11,867 nt of DNA from Euryarchaeota archaeon UBA558 (GTDB lineage: Archaea > Thermoplasmatota > Poseidoniia > Poseidoniales > Thalassarchaeaceae). Each line of letters begins with the position of its first letter. Within the stretch, counting starts at the first letter, position 1. Below, in pieces: positions 1 through 6,869 of this stretch. The stretch covers positions 44,575 through 56,441 of the forward strand of contig DAZE01000002.1 of NCBI GenBank assembly GCA_002507175.1, in the 5' to 3' direction. The notes under the pieces are model-generated. The model ran no database searches and had not been told where the DNA came from. It saw only the letters and a program-made list of their open reading frames with translations. The translations under genes and the position numbers were made by a program.

Positions 1-1
1 A

Positions 2-139
2 GTCGATCACCCACATGGTGGTGGGAACCATCAAGCAGTCCACGGACCAAATTCCGTACCAAGGACAGCTCCACCAGGGCAAAAGGTTGGCCACATCGCC
101 CCGAGAAGAACCGGCCGTGGTAGAGTAAGAAAGGATTAG
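2..139 (+). CDS. rpl2: Large-subunit ribosomal protein uL2, C-terminal part
   Basis: This is the 3' end of a gene that begins before the window; the first complete codon is at 2 and the stop is TAG at 137-139. The 45 residues begin with VDHPHGGGNHQ and continue with PPGQKVGHIAPRRTGRGR, the conserved C-terminal end of uL2 that contacts 23S rRNA near the peptidyl-transferase centre. The HPHGGG motif is nearly invariant in the family and includes the histidine implicated in peptidyl transfer. A second open frame over the same bases ends at 128 but matches nothing. uS19 follows after 10 bases, the normal archaeal order uL2-uS19-uL22-uS3. Confidence 0.95.
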   Translation, partial: VDHPHGGGNHQAVHGPNSVPRTAPPGQKVGHIAPRRTGRGRVRKD

Positions 140-149
140 GGTGTGAAGA

Positions 150-641
150 ATGGCGAAATCGAAGAAAGTATTCCGTTCTCCTAAACTTGCCCGCAGGCAG
201 GCAAGGAAGCGAAGATCCACGGTAGCAGAGAGAAGGAAGAAAGAATTCCTGTGGAGAGGCTATTCGATGGACGAACTCAAATTGATGCCATTGTACCCCC
301 CAGAAGAGGATCCAGAGGCACTCAGCATCGTGGCGCTCCTGCCCTCAAGGGCCAGAAGATCATATGCGCGCGGACTTTCAGAAGAATGCGAGAAACTCCT
401 GGAGAAGTTCGATAACACCTCCGGCATGGTACGAACCCATTGCCGCGGGATGTACATTGTTCCCTCCATGGTTGGACGGACTGTAGGTGTTCACAATGGA
501 AGGGAGTTTGTGAAGGTCGAGATACAACCGGAGATGATTGGTCACGCCATGGGAGAATACGCTCCGACCAGAAAATCCGTCAAGCACACTGGCCCAGGTG
601 TGGGGGCAACCCGCTCCTCCAAACACGTGGCATTGAAGTGA
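150..641 (+). CDS. rps19: Small-subunit ribosomal protein uS19
   Basis: uS19 sits in the head of the 30S subunit beside uS13 and binds 16S rRNA. The family core is clear in the C-terminal half: LPSRARRSYARGL (about residues 64-76), RTHCRGMYIVPSMVGRTVGV (95-114), then GEYAPTR and KHTGPGVGATRSSK near the end. At 163 aa it is somewhat longer than typical archaeal uS19 (around 135-150). The extra length is a lysine/arginine-rich N-terminal segment (residues 1-32) that probably threads into rRNA. The ATG at 150 is preceded by a modest GGGTG at 139-143 overlapping the uL2 stop, spacing 6. The gene ends 10 bases before the uL22 start. Confidence 0.96.
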   Translation: MAKSKKVFRSPKLARRQARKRRSTVAERRKKEFLWRGYSMDELKLMPLYPPEEDPEALSIVALLPSRARRSYARGLSEECEKLLEKFDNTSGMVRTHCRGMYIVPSMVGRTVGVHNGREFVKVEIQPEMIGHAMGEYAPTRKSVKHTGPGVGATRSSKHVALK

Positions 642-651
642 GGTGAAAATG

Positions 652-1176
652 ATGAGCAGGATACAAGGACAGCCTCAAAGCGGATACACTCAATTGTTGG
701 AGGGGTCCTTTCTCACAACAGCAAGAGCAGTCAATCTGGACGTTCATCACAAACACTGCTATCAGATAGCTAAATTCCTGAGGGGAAAAAGTACCATTCA
801 GGCGGTTGATTACCTAGAGAAGGTAATCAAGAAAGAGGCAGCCATACCCTACACCAGGAGATCCAGGAAGGGCAAGGGAGGCAACACAATGGCTGGCCAC
901 CGAAAGGGGAAAATGGGGCCAGGAGCATATCCTTACAAGGCCTCGATCGAATTCATCAAACTGATAAACAGCGCCATGGATAATGCACGGCAAAGATACG
1001 ACACCATCGATCCCGAAGAAATGGTCATTACTCACCTCGCGGCACATCGAGGACAGATTTCACGAGGCTTCAGGCCGAGAGCTCGTGGCAGGGCATCTCC
1101 CAAGAATCATTACCAAGTAAATCTCGAGATATTCTTGGAGCATTTCGGAGAAGAGGAAGAGGAAGAAGATTTCTGA
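652..1176 (+). CDS. rpl22: Large-subunit ribosomal protein uL22
   Basis: uL22 lines the nascent-peptide exit tunnel of the 50S subunit. Family features are the N-terminal domain with TARAVNLDVHHKHC, the basic tunnel-loop region YTRRSRKGKGG and AGHRKGKMGPGAYPYKA, the helix FIKLINSAMDNARQRY and the C-terminal RGFRPRARGRASPKNHY. The protein ends in an unusual acidic run (GEEEEEEDF). Three in-frame starts lie close together: GTG 643, ATG 649 and ATG 652. The strong Shine-Dalgarno GAGGTG at 640-645 is 6 bases from ATG 652 and only 3 from ATG 649, so I chose 652 (174 aa); 649 remains possible and adds one Met. The Shine-Dalgarno overlaps the uS19 stop codon, so translation is probably coupled. Confidence 0.95.
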   Translation: MSRIQGQPQSGYTQLLEGSFLTTARAVNLDVHHKHCYQIAKFLRGKSTIQAVDYLEKVIKKEAAIPYTRRSRKGKGGNTMAGHRKGKMGPGAYPYKASIEFIKLINSAMDNARQRYDTIDPEEMVITHLAAHRGQISRGFRPRARGRASPKNHYQVNLEIFLEHFGEEEEEEDF

Positions 1177-1186
1177 GGGATTTTTT

Positions 1187-1882
1187 ATGGCTAAGCAAAA
1201 CACAATCCGGAAGACAATCCACAGGAATGTAGAGCGTGAGCTCGTTAGGGAGTACCTACTCAGAGAGACGGAGAGAGCCGGATATGGTGGATTGAAGTTC
1301 AACAGGACCCCTGAAGGAACAGAAGTCACCATTCAAGCAGAGATGGTAGGCAGGGTCTACGGCAGGAGAGGCAAGACTATCAGGGAACTCAACGACAGGT
1401 TGAGGAACGATTTCGACCTCTTCCAACCACAATTACAAGTCGAAGAAATAGATGAGCCTAGGTTGAACGCACAGGTCATGGCAAGCCGGCTGGCGAGCTC
1501 GATCGAAAGAGGGTGGTTTTTCAGAAGAGCCGGACATGGGACCGTTCAGAATATCATGGACGCAGGCGCTAGGGGGTGCCTAGTAATCTTGAGTGGTAAA
1601 ATAACAGGTGCACGCCACAGAGTCCAAAAGTTCCAGAAAGGCCACATCAAATATTGCGGACAGACTGCATTGGATGTAATGGAAAGCGGCTTTGCTACAG
1701 CTGTAAAGAAGCTCGGCACGGTTGGATGCACTGTAAGAATCATGAGACCAGGGACCAGACTTCCTCATGAGATCATAATCCGAGAGAGGGCCGAGGCGGG
1801 CCTTCCACCAGTTGTTGAGGATGCTGCTTGGAACACCGAAGAGCAAGGTTCGAATCACTCAAATCGTGGGGAGGAGGAGTGA
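1187..1882 (+). CDS. rps3: Small-subunit ribosomal protein uS3
   Basis: uS3 is a 30S head protein at the mRNA entry channel. The 231-aa product has the N-terminal KH type 2 domain with the GxxG loop GRRG at residues 59-62 (context VYGRRGKTIREL), and the C-terminal uS3 domain with GARGCLVILSGKITGARH. The segment WFFRRAGHGTVQNIMDAGARG is typical of archaeal and eukaryotic uS3. The C-terminus is short and acidic (ending GEEE). The start ATG at 1187 is served by GAGGGAT at 1175-1181, which begins inside the uL22 stop, followed by a run of six T before the ATG. uL29 starts 2 bases after this stop codon. Confidence 0.97.
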   Translation: MAKQNTIRKTIHRNVERELVREYLLRETERAGYGGLKFNRTPEGTEVTIQAEMVGRVYGRRGKTIRELNDRLRNDFDLFQPQLQVEEIDEPRLNAQVMASRLASSIERGWFFRRAGHGTVQNIMDAGARGCLVILSGKITGARHRVQKFQKGHIKYCGQTALDVMESGFATAVKKLGTVGCTVRIMRPGTRLPHEIIIRERAEAGLPPVVEDAAWNTEEQGSNHSNRGEEE

Positions 1883-1883
1883 A

Positions 1884-2087
1884 ATGGGTCACCTTTCAAC
1901 CCACGAGATAGACCAGATGTCCATGGAGCAGATGCTCCGAAGACTCGAGGAGATGAGGGAAGAGCTCCTACAACTACGGGCTCAGCAGGCTCTAGGGGGG
2001 TCGTCGTCCAATCCAGGTGAATTCAAACAAACAAGAAGGAGCATTGCGAGGCTCCTCACCAGCATCAACAGAGAGAGGAAGGAGTAG
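1884..2087 (+). CDS. rpl29: Large-subunit ribosomal protein uL29
   Basis: uL29 is a small two-helix protein on the 50S surface next to the tunnel exit, where SRP and nascent-chain factors dock. The 67-residue product shows the family pattern: an N-terminal helix MSMEQMLRRLEEMREELLQL, a turn, then NPGEFKQTRRSIARLLTSIN, matching the conserved basic second helix. The open frame extends upstream to 1812 inside uS3. I chose ATG 1884 because it gives the family's normal length and N-terminus and has a strong GGAGGAG-type Shine-Dalgarno in 1871-1879. It begins 1 base after the uS3 stop, so re-initiation coupling is likely. Confidence 0.93.
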   Translation: MGHLSTHEIDQMSMEQMLRRLEEMREELLQLRAQQALGGSSSNPGEFKQTRRSIARLLTSINRERKE

Positions 2088-2094
2088 AGCCAAT

Positions 2095-2394
2095 ATGGCG
2101 GGGATATGCAATTTGTGTGGTTTGCCAGAGGAATTGTGTATATGTCAGGAGATAGCTAAAGAACAGCAAACAGCAGTAATTTCAACAGCGAGAAGGAGGT
2201 ATGGAAAGATGGTAACGATTGTTGACGGCATTGAAGACACAGCCATAGACATCAACCAGCTCGCAAAGACACTCAAATCGGCTTGCGCAAGCGGGGGAAC
2301 CGTCAAGGGACGCACGATCGAATTACAAGGGGAACACAAGAAAAGAGCCGCAAAAGTACTCGAGCAAAACGGATACAGGGTGGAGGTGCGATGA
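2095..2394 (+). CDS. Translation initiation factor aIF1 (SUI1 family)
   Basis: aIF1 binds the 30S P-site region and helps select the start codon. The 99-aa product has a short N-terminal cysteine cluster (C5, C8, C15, C17 in ICNLCGLPEELCIC), a probable zinc-binding knuckle seen in archaeal homologues. The SUI1 fold follows: RRRYGKMVTIVDGIE, then the signature around LKSACASGGTVKGRTIELQG and AAKVLEQNGYRVEVR. The open frame runs upstream to 2017 within uL29, but ATG 2095 gives the family N-terminus, with GGAG at 2081-2084 overlapping the end of uL29. Its position between uL29 and the RNase P protein is conserved in euryarchaeal clusters. Confidence 0.95.
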   Translation: MAGICNLCGLPEELCICQEIAKEQQTAVISTARRRYGKMVTIVDGIEDTAIDINQLAKTLKSACASGGTVKGRTIELQGEHKKRAAKVLEQNGYRVEVR

Positions 2395-2654
2395 TGAGCC
2401 CACTCAACCAACCATGGCTTGCTAGGACGATCACGGTGACCCGCTCAAAGGATGTCGGCCTCGTGGGACTCAAGGGCATGATCGTCCACGAGACCAAGCG
2501 CACTCTGAGAGTAAGGTCGCCAAAAGGTGTCCATGTCATCGCAAAAGACGTAATTAGCTTCACGCTCGATGGAAGTGACCTAGTCATCGAGGGATCTGAA
2601 GTGCTTCAGAAGCCAGAAGATAGGGTCAGTCGAAGATATAGGAGGAGTCGTTGA
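2394..2654 (+). CDS. rnp1: RNase P protein component 1 (Rpp29/Pop4 homologue)
   Basis: This is a protein subunit of archaeal RNase P, which removes 5' leaders from pre-tRNAs; Rpp29 pairs with Rpp21 and supports RNA folding and specificity. The 86-aa product has the Sm-like barrel pattern of the family: LVGLKGMIVHETKRTLRV (compare G..G.V..ET.NTL), then GVHVIAKDVISFTL and a C-terminal helix with basic end (RVSRRYRRSR). ATG codons occur at 2391 and 2394. The Shine-Dalgarno GGAGGTG at 2382-2388 is 5 bases from 2394 but only 2 from 2391, so 2394 is preferred. The start shares a base with the aIF1 stop, implying coupled translation. Its place in the ribosomal operon is standard for Euryarchaeota. 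Confidence 0.9.
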   Translation: MSPLNQPWLARTITVTRSKDVGLVGLKGMIVHETKRTLRVRSPKGVHVIAKDVISFTLDGSDLVIEGSEVLQKPEDRVSRRYRRSR

Positions 2655-2998
2655 TGGGAGAAATTAGAGATATCGGAATCGATGTCGCAACACCTACAGG
2701 TGAATGGGATGGGAACCAAAACTGTCCTTTCTATGGAAACTTAAGGGTTAGAGGACAGATAATTGAGGGAAAGATCGTCTCAGCAGAAGGCATGGATAGT
2801 TCCGTAGTCCTTGAAAGGGAAACAACTCGGTACATGAAGAAGTACGAGAGGTATGAGAAGAGAACACATCGCTATGTTGCCCATCTACCCTCGTGCATTG
2901 GAGGAGTCAACATTGGCGAAAAAGTTCGGATAATGGAATGCAGACCTCTATCAAAAACTGTGAAATTCTGTGTCATTGAGAAGGGGGAGTCGATTTGA
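2654..2998 (+). CDS. rps17: Small-subunit ribosomal protein uS17
   Basis: uS17 is an OB-fold protein that binds helices 7 and 11 of 16S rRNA early in 30S assembly. The 114-aa product has the archaeal N-terminal extension (GEIRDIGIDVATP, then CPFYGNLRVRG), the OB core GKIVSAEGMDSSVVLERETT, the loop YMKKYERYEKRTHRYVAHLP and the ending VRIMECRPLSKTVKFCVI, all hallmarks of the family. ATG 2654 overlaps the last base of the Rpp29 stop (TGATG) and has GGAGGAG at 2641-2647, spacing 6. An in-frame TTG directly before it (2651) is unlikely to be used. The 3' end overlaps uL14 by four bases. Confidence 0.96.
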   Translation: MGEIRDIGIDVATPTGEWDGNQNCPFYGNLRVRGQIIEGKIVSAEGMDSSVVLERETTRYMKKYERYEKRTHRYVAHLPSCIGGVNIGEKVRIMECRPLSKTVKFCVIEKGESI

Positions 2999-3393
2999 AA
3001 GGAATCTCAAGTTCAGTGACCGACGCACTCCCAACACAAGCCCGGATGGACTGCGCGGACAATACAGGCGCAAAGATCGTCCAATTGATGAACGTACTCA
3101 GAAAAGGGGGCGTAGCAAGGAGATATCCAGCAGCAGGTGTCGGGGACTTGATCAGAGTGACTGTCCGAAGGGGGACACCTGAGACCAGGAGGCAGATTTT
3201 CACTGCGGTAATCATAAGACAAAAAAGGCCATTTAGAAGAGTAGACGGAACATGGGTTTCATTCGAAGACAATGCTTGCGTTATCACGAACGAAAAGGGA
3301 GAACTACGTGGATCGGATATCAAAGGTCCCGTGAGCAGGGAAGCAGCAGAAAGGTGGCCAAGAATAGCCGCCACTGCAAAGCAAATAGTATGA
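2995..3393 (+). CDS. rpl14: Large-subunit ribosomal protein uL14 (TTG start)
   Basis: uL14 forms part of the intersubunit bridge region of the 50S and is where anti-association factors such as aIF6 dock. The 132-aa sequence begins MKGISSSVTDALP and has DCADNTGAKIVQLMNV, AAGVGDLIRVTVRRGTPE and the C-terminal GSDIKGPVSREAAERWPRIA, a very good match to archaeal uL14. The family N-terminus (M-K-G-I) fixes the start at TTG 2995, which overlaps the uS17 stop as TTGA. No ATG or GTG is available at the right place; the next in-frame ATG would cut into the conserved first strand. A strong GGGGGAG at 2983-2989 is 5 bases upstream. Confidence 0.95.
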   Translation: MKGISSSVTDALPTQARMDCADNTGAKIVQLMNVLRKGGVARRYPAAGVGDLIRVTVRRGTPETRRQIFTAVIIRQKRPFRRVDGTWVSFEDNACVITNEKGELRGSDIKGPVSREAAERWPRIAATAKQIV

Positions 3394-3405
3394 GGAGGTG
3401 TAAGA

Positions 3406-3843
3406 ATGTCAAGCAAACAACCAGGAAAGCAACGCAAGGCACAATTCAACGCTCCAATTCACGTCAAGAGGAAGCGAATAAGAGCTCGTCTGAGGACTGA
3501 TGATCCGGAACTCGCAGGAGTGAGAACCATCACAGTTAGAGTCGGGGATGAGGTAGAAGTCCTACGAGGAGATTTCGGCAGCCCCAACTCCGCAAAGCCC
3601 GATACCAGAGGAAAGCGACTAGGGCAAGCTAGGGGGAAGGCTGGAATCCGTGCCAAGATAGTCGAGGTTAACACCAATTCAGGGACCGTGTTTGTTGACG
3701 GCGTTTCCATAACAACAGCAGATGGCAAAGAAGAGCCCCTTCCAATACACGCTTCGAATATAGTCGTCGTATCCATAGACGATACTGACCCACTTAGGAT
3801 CAGTAGAATTCTCGAAAAAGCCGCAGGAGGGAAGAAAGAATGA
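3406..3843 (+). CDS. rpl24: Large-subunit ribosomal protein uL24
   Basis: uL24 is an assembly-initiating 50S protein that contacts domain I of 23S rRNA near the tunnel exit. The 145-aa product has the archaeal/eukaryotic start (SSKQPGKQRKAQFNAPIHVK, RKRIRARL), then the KOW motif around ITVRVGDEVEVLRGDFG, followed by KIVEVNTNSGTVFVDGVS and the conserved IHASNIVVVSID. It is longer than the usual 115-125 aa. The extra length appears to include a basic insertion after the KOW turn (SPNSAKPDTRGKRLGQARGK) and a C-terminal tail. ATG 3406 has GGAGGTG at 3393-3399. The 3' end overlaps eS4 by four bases (ATGA). Confidence 0.95.
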   Translation: MSSKQPGKQRKAQFNAPIHVKRKRIRARLRTDDPELAGVRTITVRVGDEVEVLRGDFGSPNSAKPDTRGKRLGQARGKAGIRAKIVEVNTNSGTVFVDGVSITTADGKEEPLPIHASNIVVVSIDDTDPLRISRILEKAAGGKKE

Positions 3844-4538
3844 GCAGTAGCCACATGAAACGACTAACCATGCCAAGGACATGGCCTCTCCCAAGAAAGA
3901 CAGACGTCTGGGTGCAAAAGCCCGACCCATCTGGTCACCCTCTGGAATTGTGCATGCCGATTGGCATAATCCTCAGGGACGTACTCGGACTTTCAAGAAG
4001 CCAGAGGGAATCGAAGCGAATACTCGCAACTAGGAGCGTACTCGTCGATGGAAGGGTAGCTGTGAAACATTCTCGGGCTGTTGGACTGATGGACGTCCTG
4101 ACCGTCGGGGAAGAAAACTACCGATGCGTTCTGGATACAAACGGTAAGCTCCGATACAGGCCAATTGCAAAGAAAGAGGCTGGAACCAAGCTATGCAGGG
4201 TCACAAACAAAACTACCATCAAAGGCGGTAAAACCCAATATACACTCCACGATGGAAGGACGATAATTTCAGAAAAGCCCGATGAATACTCTACTGGAGA
4301 CACTTTAACTGTGTCTCTTCCAGATCAGGAGGTCAAAGCCCATCATCCATTCCAACCTGACTCAATGGCCTACCTGATCGGAGGATCTCACGTCGGCGAA
4401 GTCTCGAAAATCAAGACCATTGAGGTAAAACGGTCAACGAGGCCAAATGAGGTCTCATTCGAGGATTTCGGTACCATCGCCTCGTATGCTTTCGTTATCC
4501 CAAGCGAAACTGCCTTGCCACTGGAGGTCAAATCATGA
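3840..4538 (+). CDS. rps4e: Small-subunit ribosomal protein eS4
   Basis: eS4 is an archaeal/eukaryotic 30S protein with an S4-like RNA-binding segment, a central domain and a KOW domain. In the 232-aa product, MKRLTMPRTWPLPRK matches the family N-terminus. The S4-like part SRSQRESKRILATRSVLVDG lies near residues 52-72, GVGEE-type sequence gives the central strands, and DSMAYLIGGSHVGEVSKIKT is the KOW region. Downstream SFEDFGTIASYAFVIP matches the C-terminal domain. I keep ATG 3840, which overlaps the uL24 stop (ATGA) and has AGGAGG at 3825-3830; ATG 3855 and 3870 are in-frame alternatives within the N-terminal tail. The gene ends with a four-base overlap into uL5. Confidence 0.95.
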   Translation: MSSSHMKRLTMPRTWPLPRKTDVWVQKPDPSGHPLELCMPIGIILRDVLGLSRSQRESKRILATRSVLVDGRVAVKHSRAVGLMDVLTVGEENYRCVLDTNGKLRYRPIAKKEAGTKLCRVTNKTTIKGGKTQYTLHDGRTIISEKPDEYSTGDTLTVSLPDQEVKAHHPFQPDSMAYLIGGSHVGEVSKIKTIEVKRSTRPNEVSFEDFGTIASYAFVIPSETALPLEVKS

Positions 4539-5062
4539 GTAGCTCAGCAAACCCAATGCTGACTCCGAGGATCACAAAGGTCACGGTGAACATAGGCGTA
4601 GGCGAGGGGGGCAACAGACTCATGCTGGCTGAGAAGGTCCTTGAATCACTGACCAAACAAAAGCCTGTGAGGACGCTTTCCAGAAAGACCAATCGAGATT
4701 TAGGAACCCGAATTGGGGCTCCCATAGGATGCAAGGTGACAATTCGAGATTCTCAGAAGGCACACGAGTTCTTGAAGAACGCACTGTGGGTAAGGGAGAA
4801 TACCATTCATGGCTGGTCTTTCGATGACTCTGGAAACCTATCCTTCGGAATTGCAGATTATACCGATTTCCCGGAGATGAAATACGATCCAGACATCGGA
4901 ATTTTCGGCCTCGACGTCAACGTAGTGGTTGAGAGGCCAGGACACAGAGTCCAGAGAAGGAGACACGCATCAAGCAAATTGCCTTTGCAACACAGAGTCT
5001 CTCGGGAAGAATGCAAGACTTGGTTCAAGGATACATTTGGGATCACAATCATGGAGGAGTAA
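4535..5062 (+). CDS. rpl5: Large-subunit ribosomal protein uL5
   Basis: uL5 binds 5S rRNA in the central protuberance of the 50S and contacts P-site tRNA and the 30S head. The 175-aa product carries the conserved start MLTPRITKVTVNIGVGEGGN, then LTKQKPVRTLSRKTNRDLGT, RIGAPIGCKVTIR, and the late motif DYTDFPEMKYDPDIGIFGLD followed by NVVVERPGHRVQRRR. All are typical of archaeal uL5. ATG 4535 overlaps the eS4 stop (ATGA) with GGAGGTC at 4523-4529 upstream; an ATG seven codons later would still keep the core. uS14 starts four bases after the stop. Confidence 0.96.
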   Translation: MSSSANPMLTPRITKVTVNIGVGEGGNRLMLAEKVLESLTKQKPVRTLSRKTNRDLGTRIGAPIGCKVTIRDSQKAHEFLKNALWVRENTIHGWSFDDSGNLSFGIADYTDFPEMKYDPDIGIFGLDVNVVVERPGHRVQRRRHASSKLPLQHRVSREECKTWFKDTFGITIMEE

Positions 5063-5066
5063 TTCA

Positions 5067-5219
5067 ATGGCACGCGAACATGGTGAGGAGATTGGCAGGA
5101 CAATCGGATGCAGGCGATGCGGAAGGAAGCGCGGGATGATTAGAAGGCACGGTCTAAGGCTATGCAGGCAATGTTTCCGCGATATGGCTCCAGAAATAGG
5201 GTTCAAGAAATTCAATTGA
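5067..5219 (+). CDS. rps14: Small-subunit ribosomal protein uS14, zinc-binding type
   Basis: uS14 is a 30S head protein needed for late assembly. This short 50-aa form is the zinc-binding type: cysteines C15, C18, C33 and C36 form a CxxC-x14-CxxC site (GCRRCGRKRG ... LRLCRQCFRD), and the ending APEIGFKKFN is the archaeal consensus. The frame is open upstream to 4929 within uL5, but ATG 5067 gives the exact family length and has GGAGGAG at 5053-5059, which lies in the last codons of uL5. The TGA stop is immediately reused in the Shine-Dalgarno of uS8. Confidence 0.95.
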   Translation: MAREHGEEIGRTIGCRRCGRKRGMIRRHGLRLCRQCFRDMAPEIGFKKFN

Positions 5220-5228
5220 GGTGATATG

Positions 5229-5618
5229 ATGCAATTTGATCCATTATCCGACGCTTTTGTGAGAATATACAATGCCGAACAGGCTGGCCACTATGAAGTC
5301 TCCATTAATCCAGCAAGTAAGTTATTGGAGAGCATGCTCACAATTATGCAATCATCAGGCTACGTAGGCGAGTTCGAAAGAATTGCAGATGGCCGCGGAG
5401 ATGCCTTCCGCGTAGAATTAGTAGGTGCCATAAACAGATGCGGCGTTATCAAACCTAGGCATTCAGTAAAAAGAGCGGATTTCGACAAATGGGAGTCCAG
5501 ATATCTTCCAGCAAGGGACTTCGGCCTATTGATAGTCTCCACAAACCAAGGCGTGATGAACCATCACGATGCCAAGAAAGAGCGCGTAGGCGGACGCTTA
5601 TTGGCCTACATTTTCTAA
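5229..5618 (+). CDS. rps8: Small-subunit ribosomal protein uS8
   Basis: uS8 binds the central domain of 16S rRNA (helix 21) and is a primary 30S assembly protein. The 129-aa product begins MQFDPLSDAFVRIYNAEQAG and ends with the signature RDFGLLIVSTNQGVMNHHDA followed by GGRLLAYIF, both strongly conserved in archaeal uS8. Two adjacent ATGs occur (5226 and 5229). The GAGGTG at 5218-5223, overlapping the uS14 stop, is 5 bases from 5229 and 2 bases from 5226, so 5229 is preferred. The difference is one Met. Spacing to uL6 is 13 bases. Confidence 0.95.
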   Translation: MQFDPLSDAFVRIYNAEQAGHYEVSINPASKLLESMLTIMQSSGYVGEFERIADGRGDAFRVELVGAINRCGVIKPRHSVKRADFDKWESRYLPARDFGLLIVSTNQGVMNHHDAKKERVGGRLLAYIF

Positions 5619-5631
5619 AGGAGGAATAAGA

Positions 5632-6186
5632 ATGCCAGCACTAGACAGCTTGACCCACAAGATACCCTTGCCGAACGGGGTTTCGGCATCCATTAAGGAT
5701 AACATAGTCGTCATATCCAAGGACAGCACATCGATATCTAGAGAATTTAGGAATTCAAGGCTTTCAATTTCTGCTGATGATAATAGCATCACTGTGTTTT
5801 GCGATCTTCCCAGGAGAAAACACAAAGCAATCGCGGGAACATGGTCTGCTCACCTCAAAAACATGGTCCGGGGGATCGATACCGGTTTTGAATACAAACT
5901 GAAGGCAGTTTATTCTCACTTCCCAATGACTCTCAAGGTAGAGGGTAACACTATGACGATCACAAATCTGTTTGGTGAGAAAGTACCTCGCAAGGCCGCC
6001 CTTCCATGGACTCCATCCGAAGTTCAGGTTAAAATAGAGAACAAGACAGATGTTACGGTGTCCGGAAGCGATAGGGAGAAGGTCGGACAAACGGCTGCCA
6101 ATATCGAAAGGGCCTGCAAGATAAAGAAGAGAGACAGAAGAGTATTCCAAGACGGAATCTACATCGTCTCCAAGGGCGAGGAGTGA
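5632..6186 (+). CDS. rpl6: Large-subunit ribosomal protein uL6
   Basis: uL6 is a two-domain 50S protein at the base of the stalk near the factor-binding site and sarcin-ricin loop. The 184-aa product has the N-terminal domain (HKIPLPNGVSASIKDNIVVI), a central KAIAGTWSAHLKNMVRGIDTG matching the domain boundary, YSHFPMTLKVEGNTMTITNL starting domain 2, and GQTAANIERACKIKKRDRRV with FQDGIYIV at the end, the archaeal family pattern. ATG 5632 has a clean AGGAGG at 5619-5624. The gene ends just before eL32, whose Shine-Dalgarno lies in the last codons. Confidence 0.96.
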   Translation: MPALDSLTHKIPLPNGVSASIKDNIVVISKDSTSISREFRNSRLSISADDNSITVFCDLPRRKHKAIAGTWSAHLKNMVRGIDTGFEYKLKAVYSHFPMTLKVEGNTMTITNLFGEKVPRKAALPWTPSEVQVKIENKTDVTVSGSDREKVGQTAANIERACKIKKRDRRVFQDGIYIVSKGEE

Positions 6187-6191
6187 TGAAT

Positions 6192-6869
6192 ATGGATTAC
6201 GAATCAATGACAGTCGCTGAACTGAAGGAGATGCTCAAAGCCAGAGGGCTAAAAGTCGGTGGCAAGAAGGCAGAACTCATACAACGCTTAACAGAAAACG
6301 GGACAGAGGAATCCGAAGCTCTGGAAACACAAACCTCCGATGATGAAGAAAAATCCCAAGAAGACTTTGAGATGGAAGATGCCGAGGATTTCGAGGAAGA
6401 ATTCTACCAAGACGAGTGGGATGAAGACGAAGGGTACGTCTCGAAGCAAAAACCATCACTTGACGAAGACACAAAGGCAGCGCTTATTGTCAGGAAGACC
6501 CAACGTGCATCCATGCCCAAGTTCAGACGCCAAGAATGGTTCCGCTATTTCAGACTAGCAAGAACCGGCTGGAGGAAGCCCAACGGATACCAATCAAAAC
6601 AAAGACTGAACATGAAATACAGAACGCCGATGGTAAGAATCGGACACAGGAAAATCGCATCAGTGAGGGGACTGCATCCCTCAGGCTTTGAGGAGGTACT
6701 GGTAAAAACTCCATCAGACTTGGAGGGGCTCAATCCTGACTCACAGGCTGTTAGGGTTAGTGCGGGCGTCGGCAATCGAAAGAGGACCATTATCCACAAC
6801 AGAGCCGATCAATTAGGCCTTAGAATTCTGAACCGGCGAAGAATCCAAAGGAAGGGGGACTTGCAATGA
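6192..6869 (+). CDS. rpl32e: Ribosomal protein eL32 with N-terminal SAP-like domain
   Basis: The C-terminal half (about residues 105-222 of 225) is eL32, a 50S protein: KFRRQEWFRYFRLARTGWRK, NMKYRTPMVRIGHRK, LHPSGFEEVLVKT and the ending RILNRRRIQRKG. Ahead of it lie two extra parts. Residues 3-36 read as a SAP helix-extension-helix motif (MTVAELKEMLKARGLKVGGK then KAELIQRLTEN), a fold usually linked to nucleic-acid binding. Residues 37-81 are a linker with 24 Asp/Glu in 45 positions. Haloarchaeal eL32 also has an N-terminal extra domain, but of helix-hairpin-helix type, so the location is reused with a different module. Starts at 6186 and 6192 are possible; GAGGAG at 6178-6183 is 8 bases from 6192 and 2 from 6186, so I favour 6192. 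The 3' end overlaps eL19 by four bases. Confidence 0.93.
   Translation: MDYESMTVAELKEMLKARGLKVGGKKAELIQRLTENGTEESEALETQTSDDEEKSQEDFEMEDAEDFEEEFYQDEWDEDEGYVSKQKPSLDEDTKAALIVRKTQRASMPKFRRQEWFRYFRLARTGWRKPNGYQSKQRLNMKYRTPMVRIGHRKIASVRGLHPSGFEEVLVKTPSDLEGLNPDSQAVRVSAGVGNRKRTIIHNRADQLGLRILNRRRIQRKGDLQ

Noticed and set aside
2973..3449. 158-codon minus-strand open frame opposite uL14
   Set aside because: It is antisense to a firmly identified ribosomal gene; long antisense frames here follow from the codon use of the coding strand.
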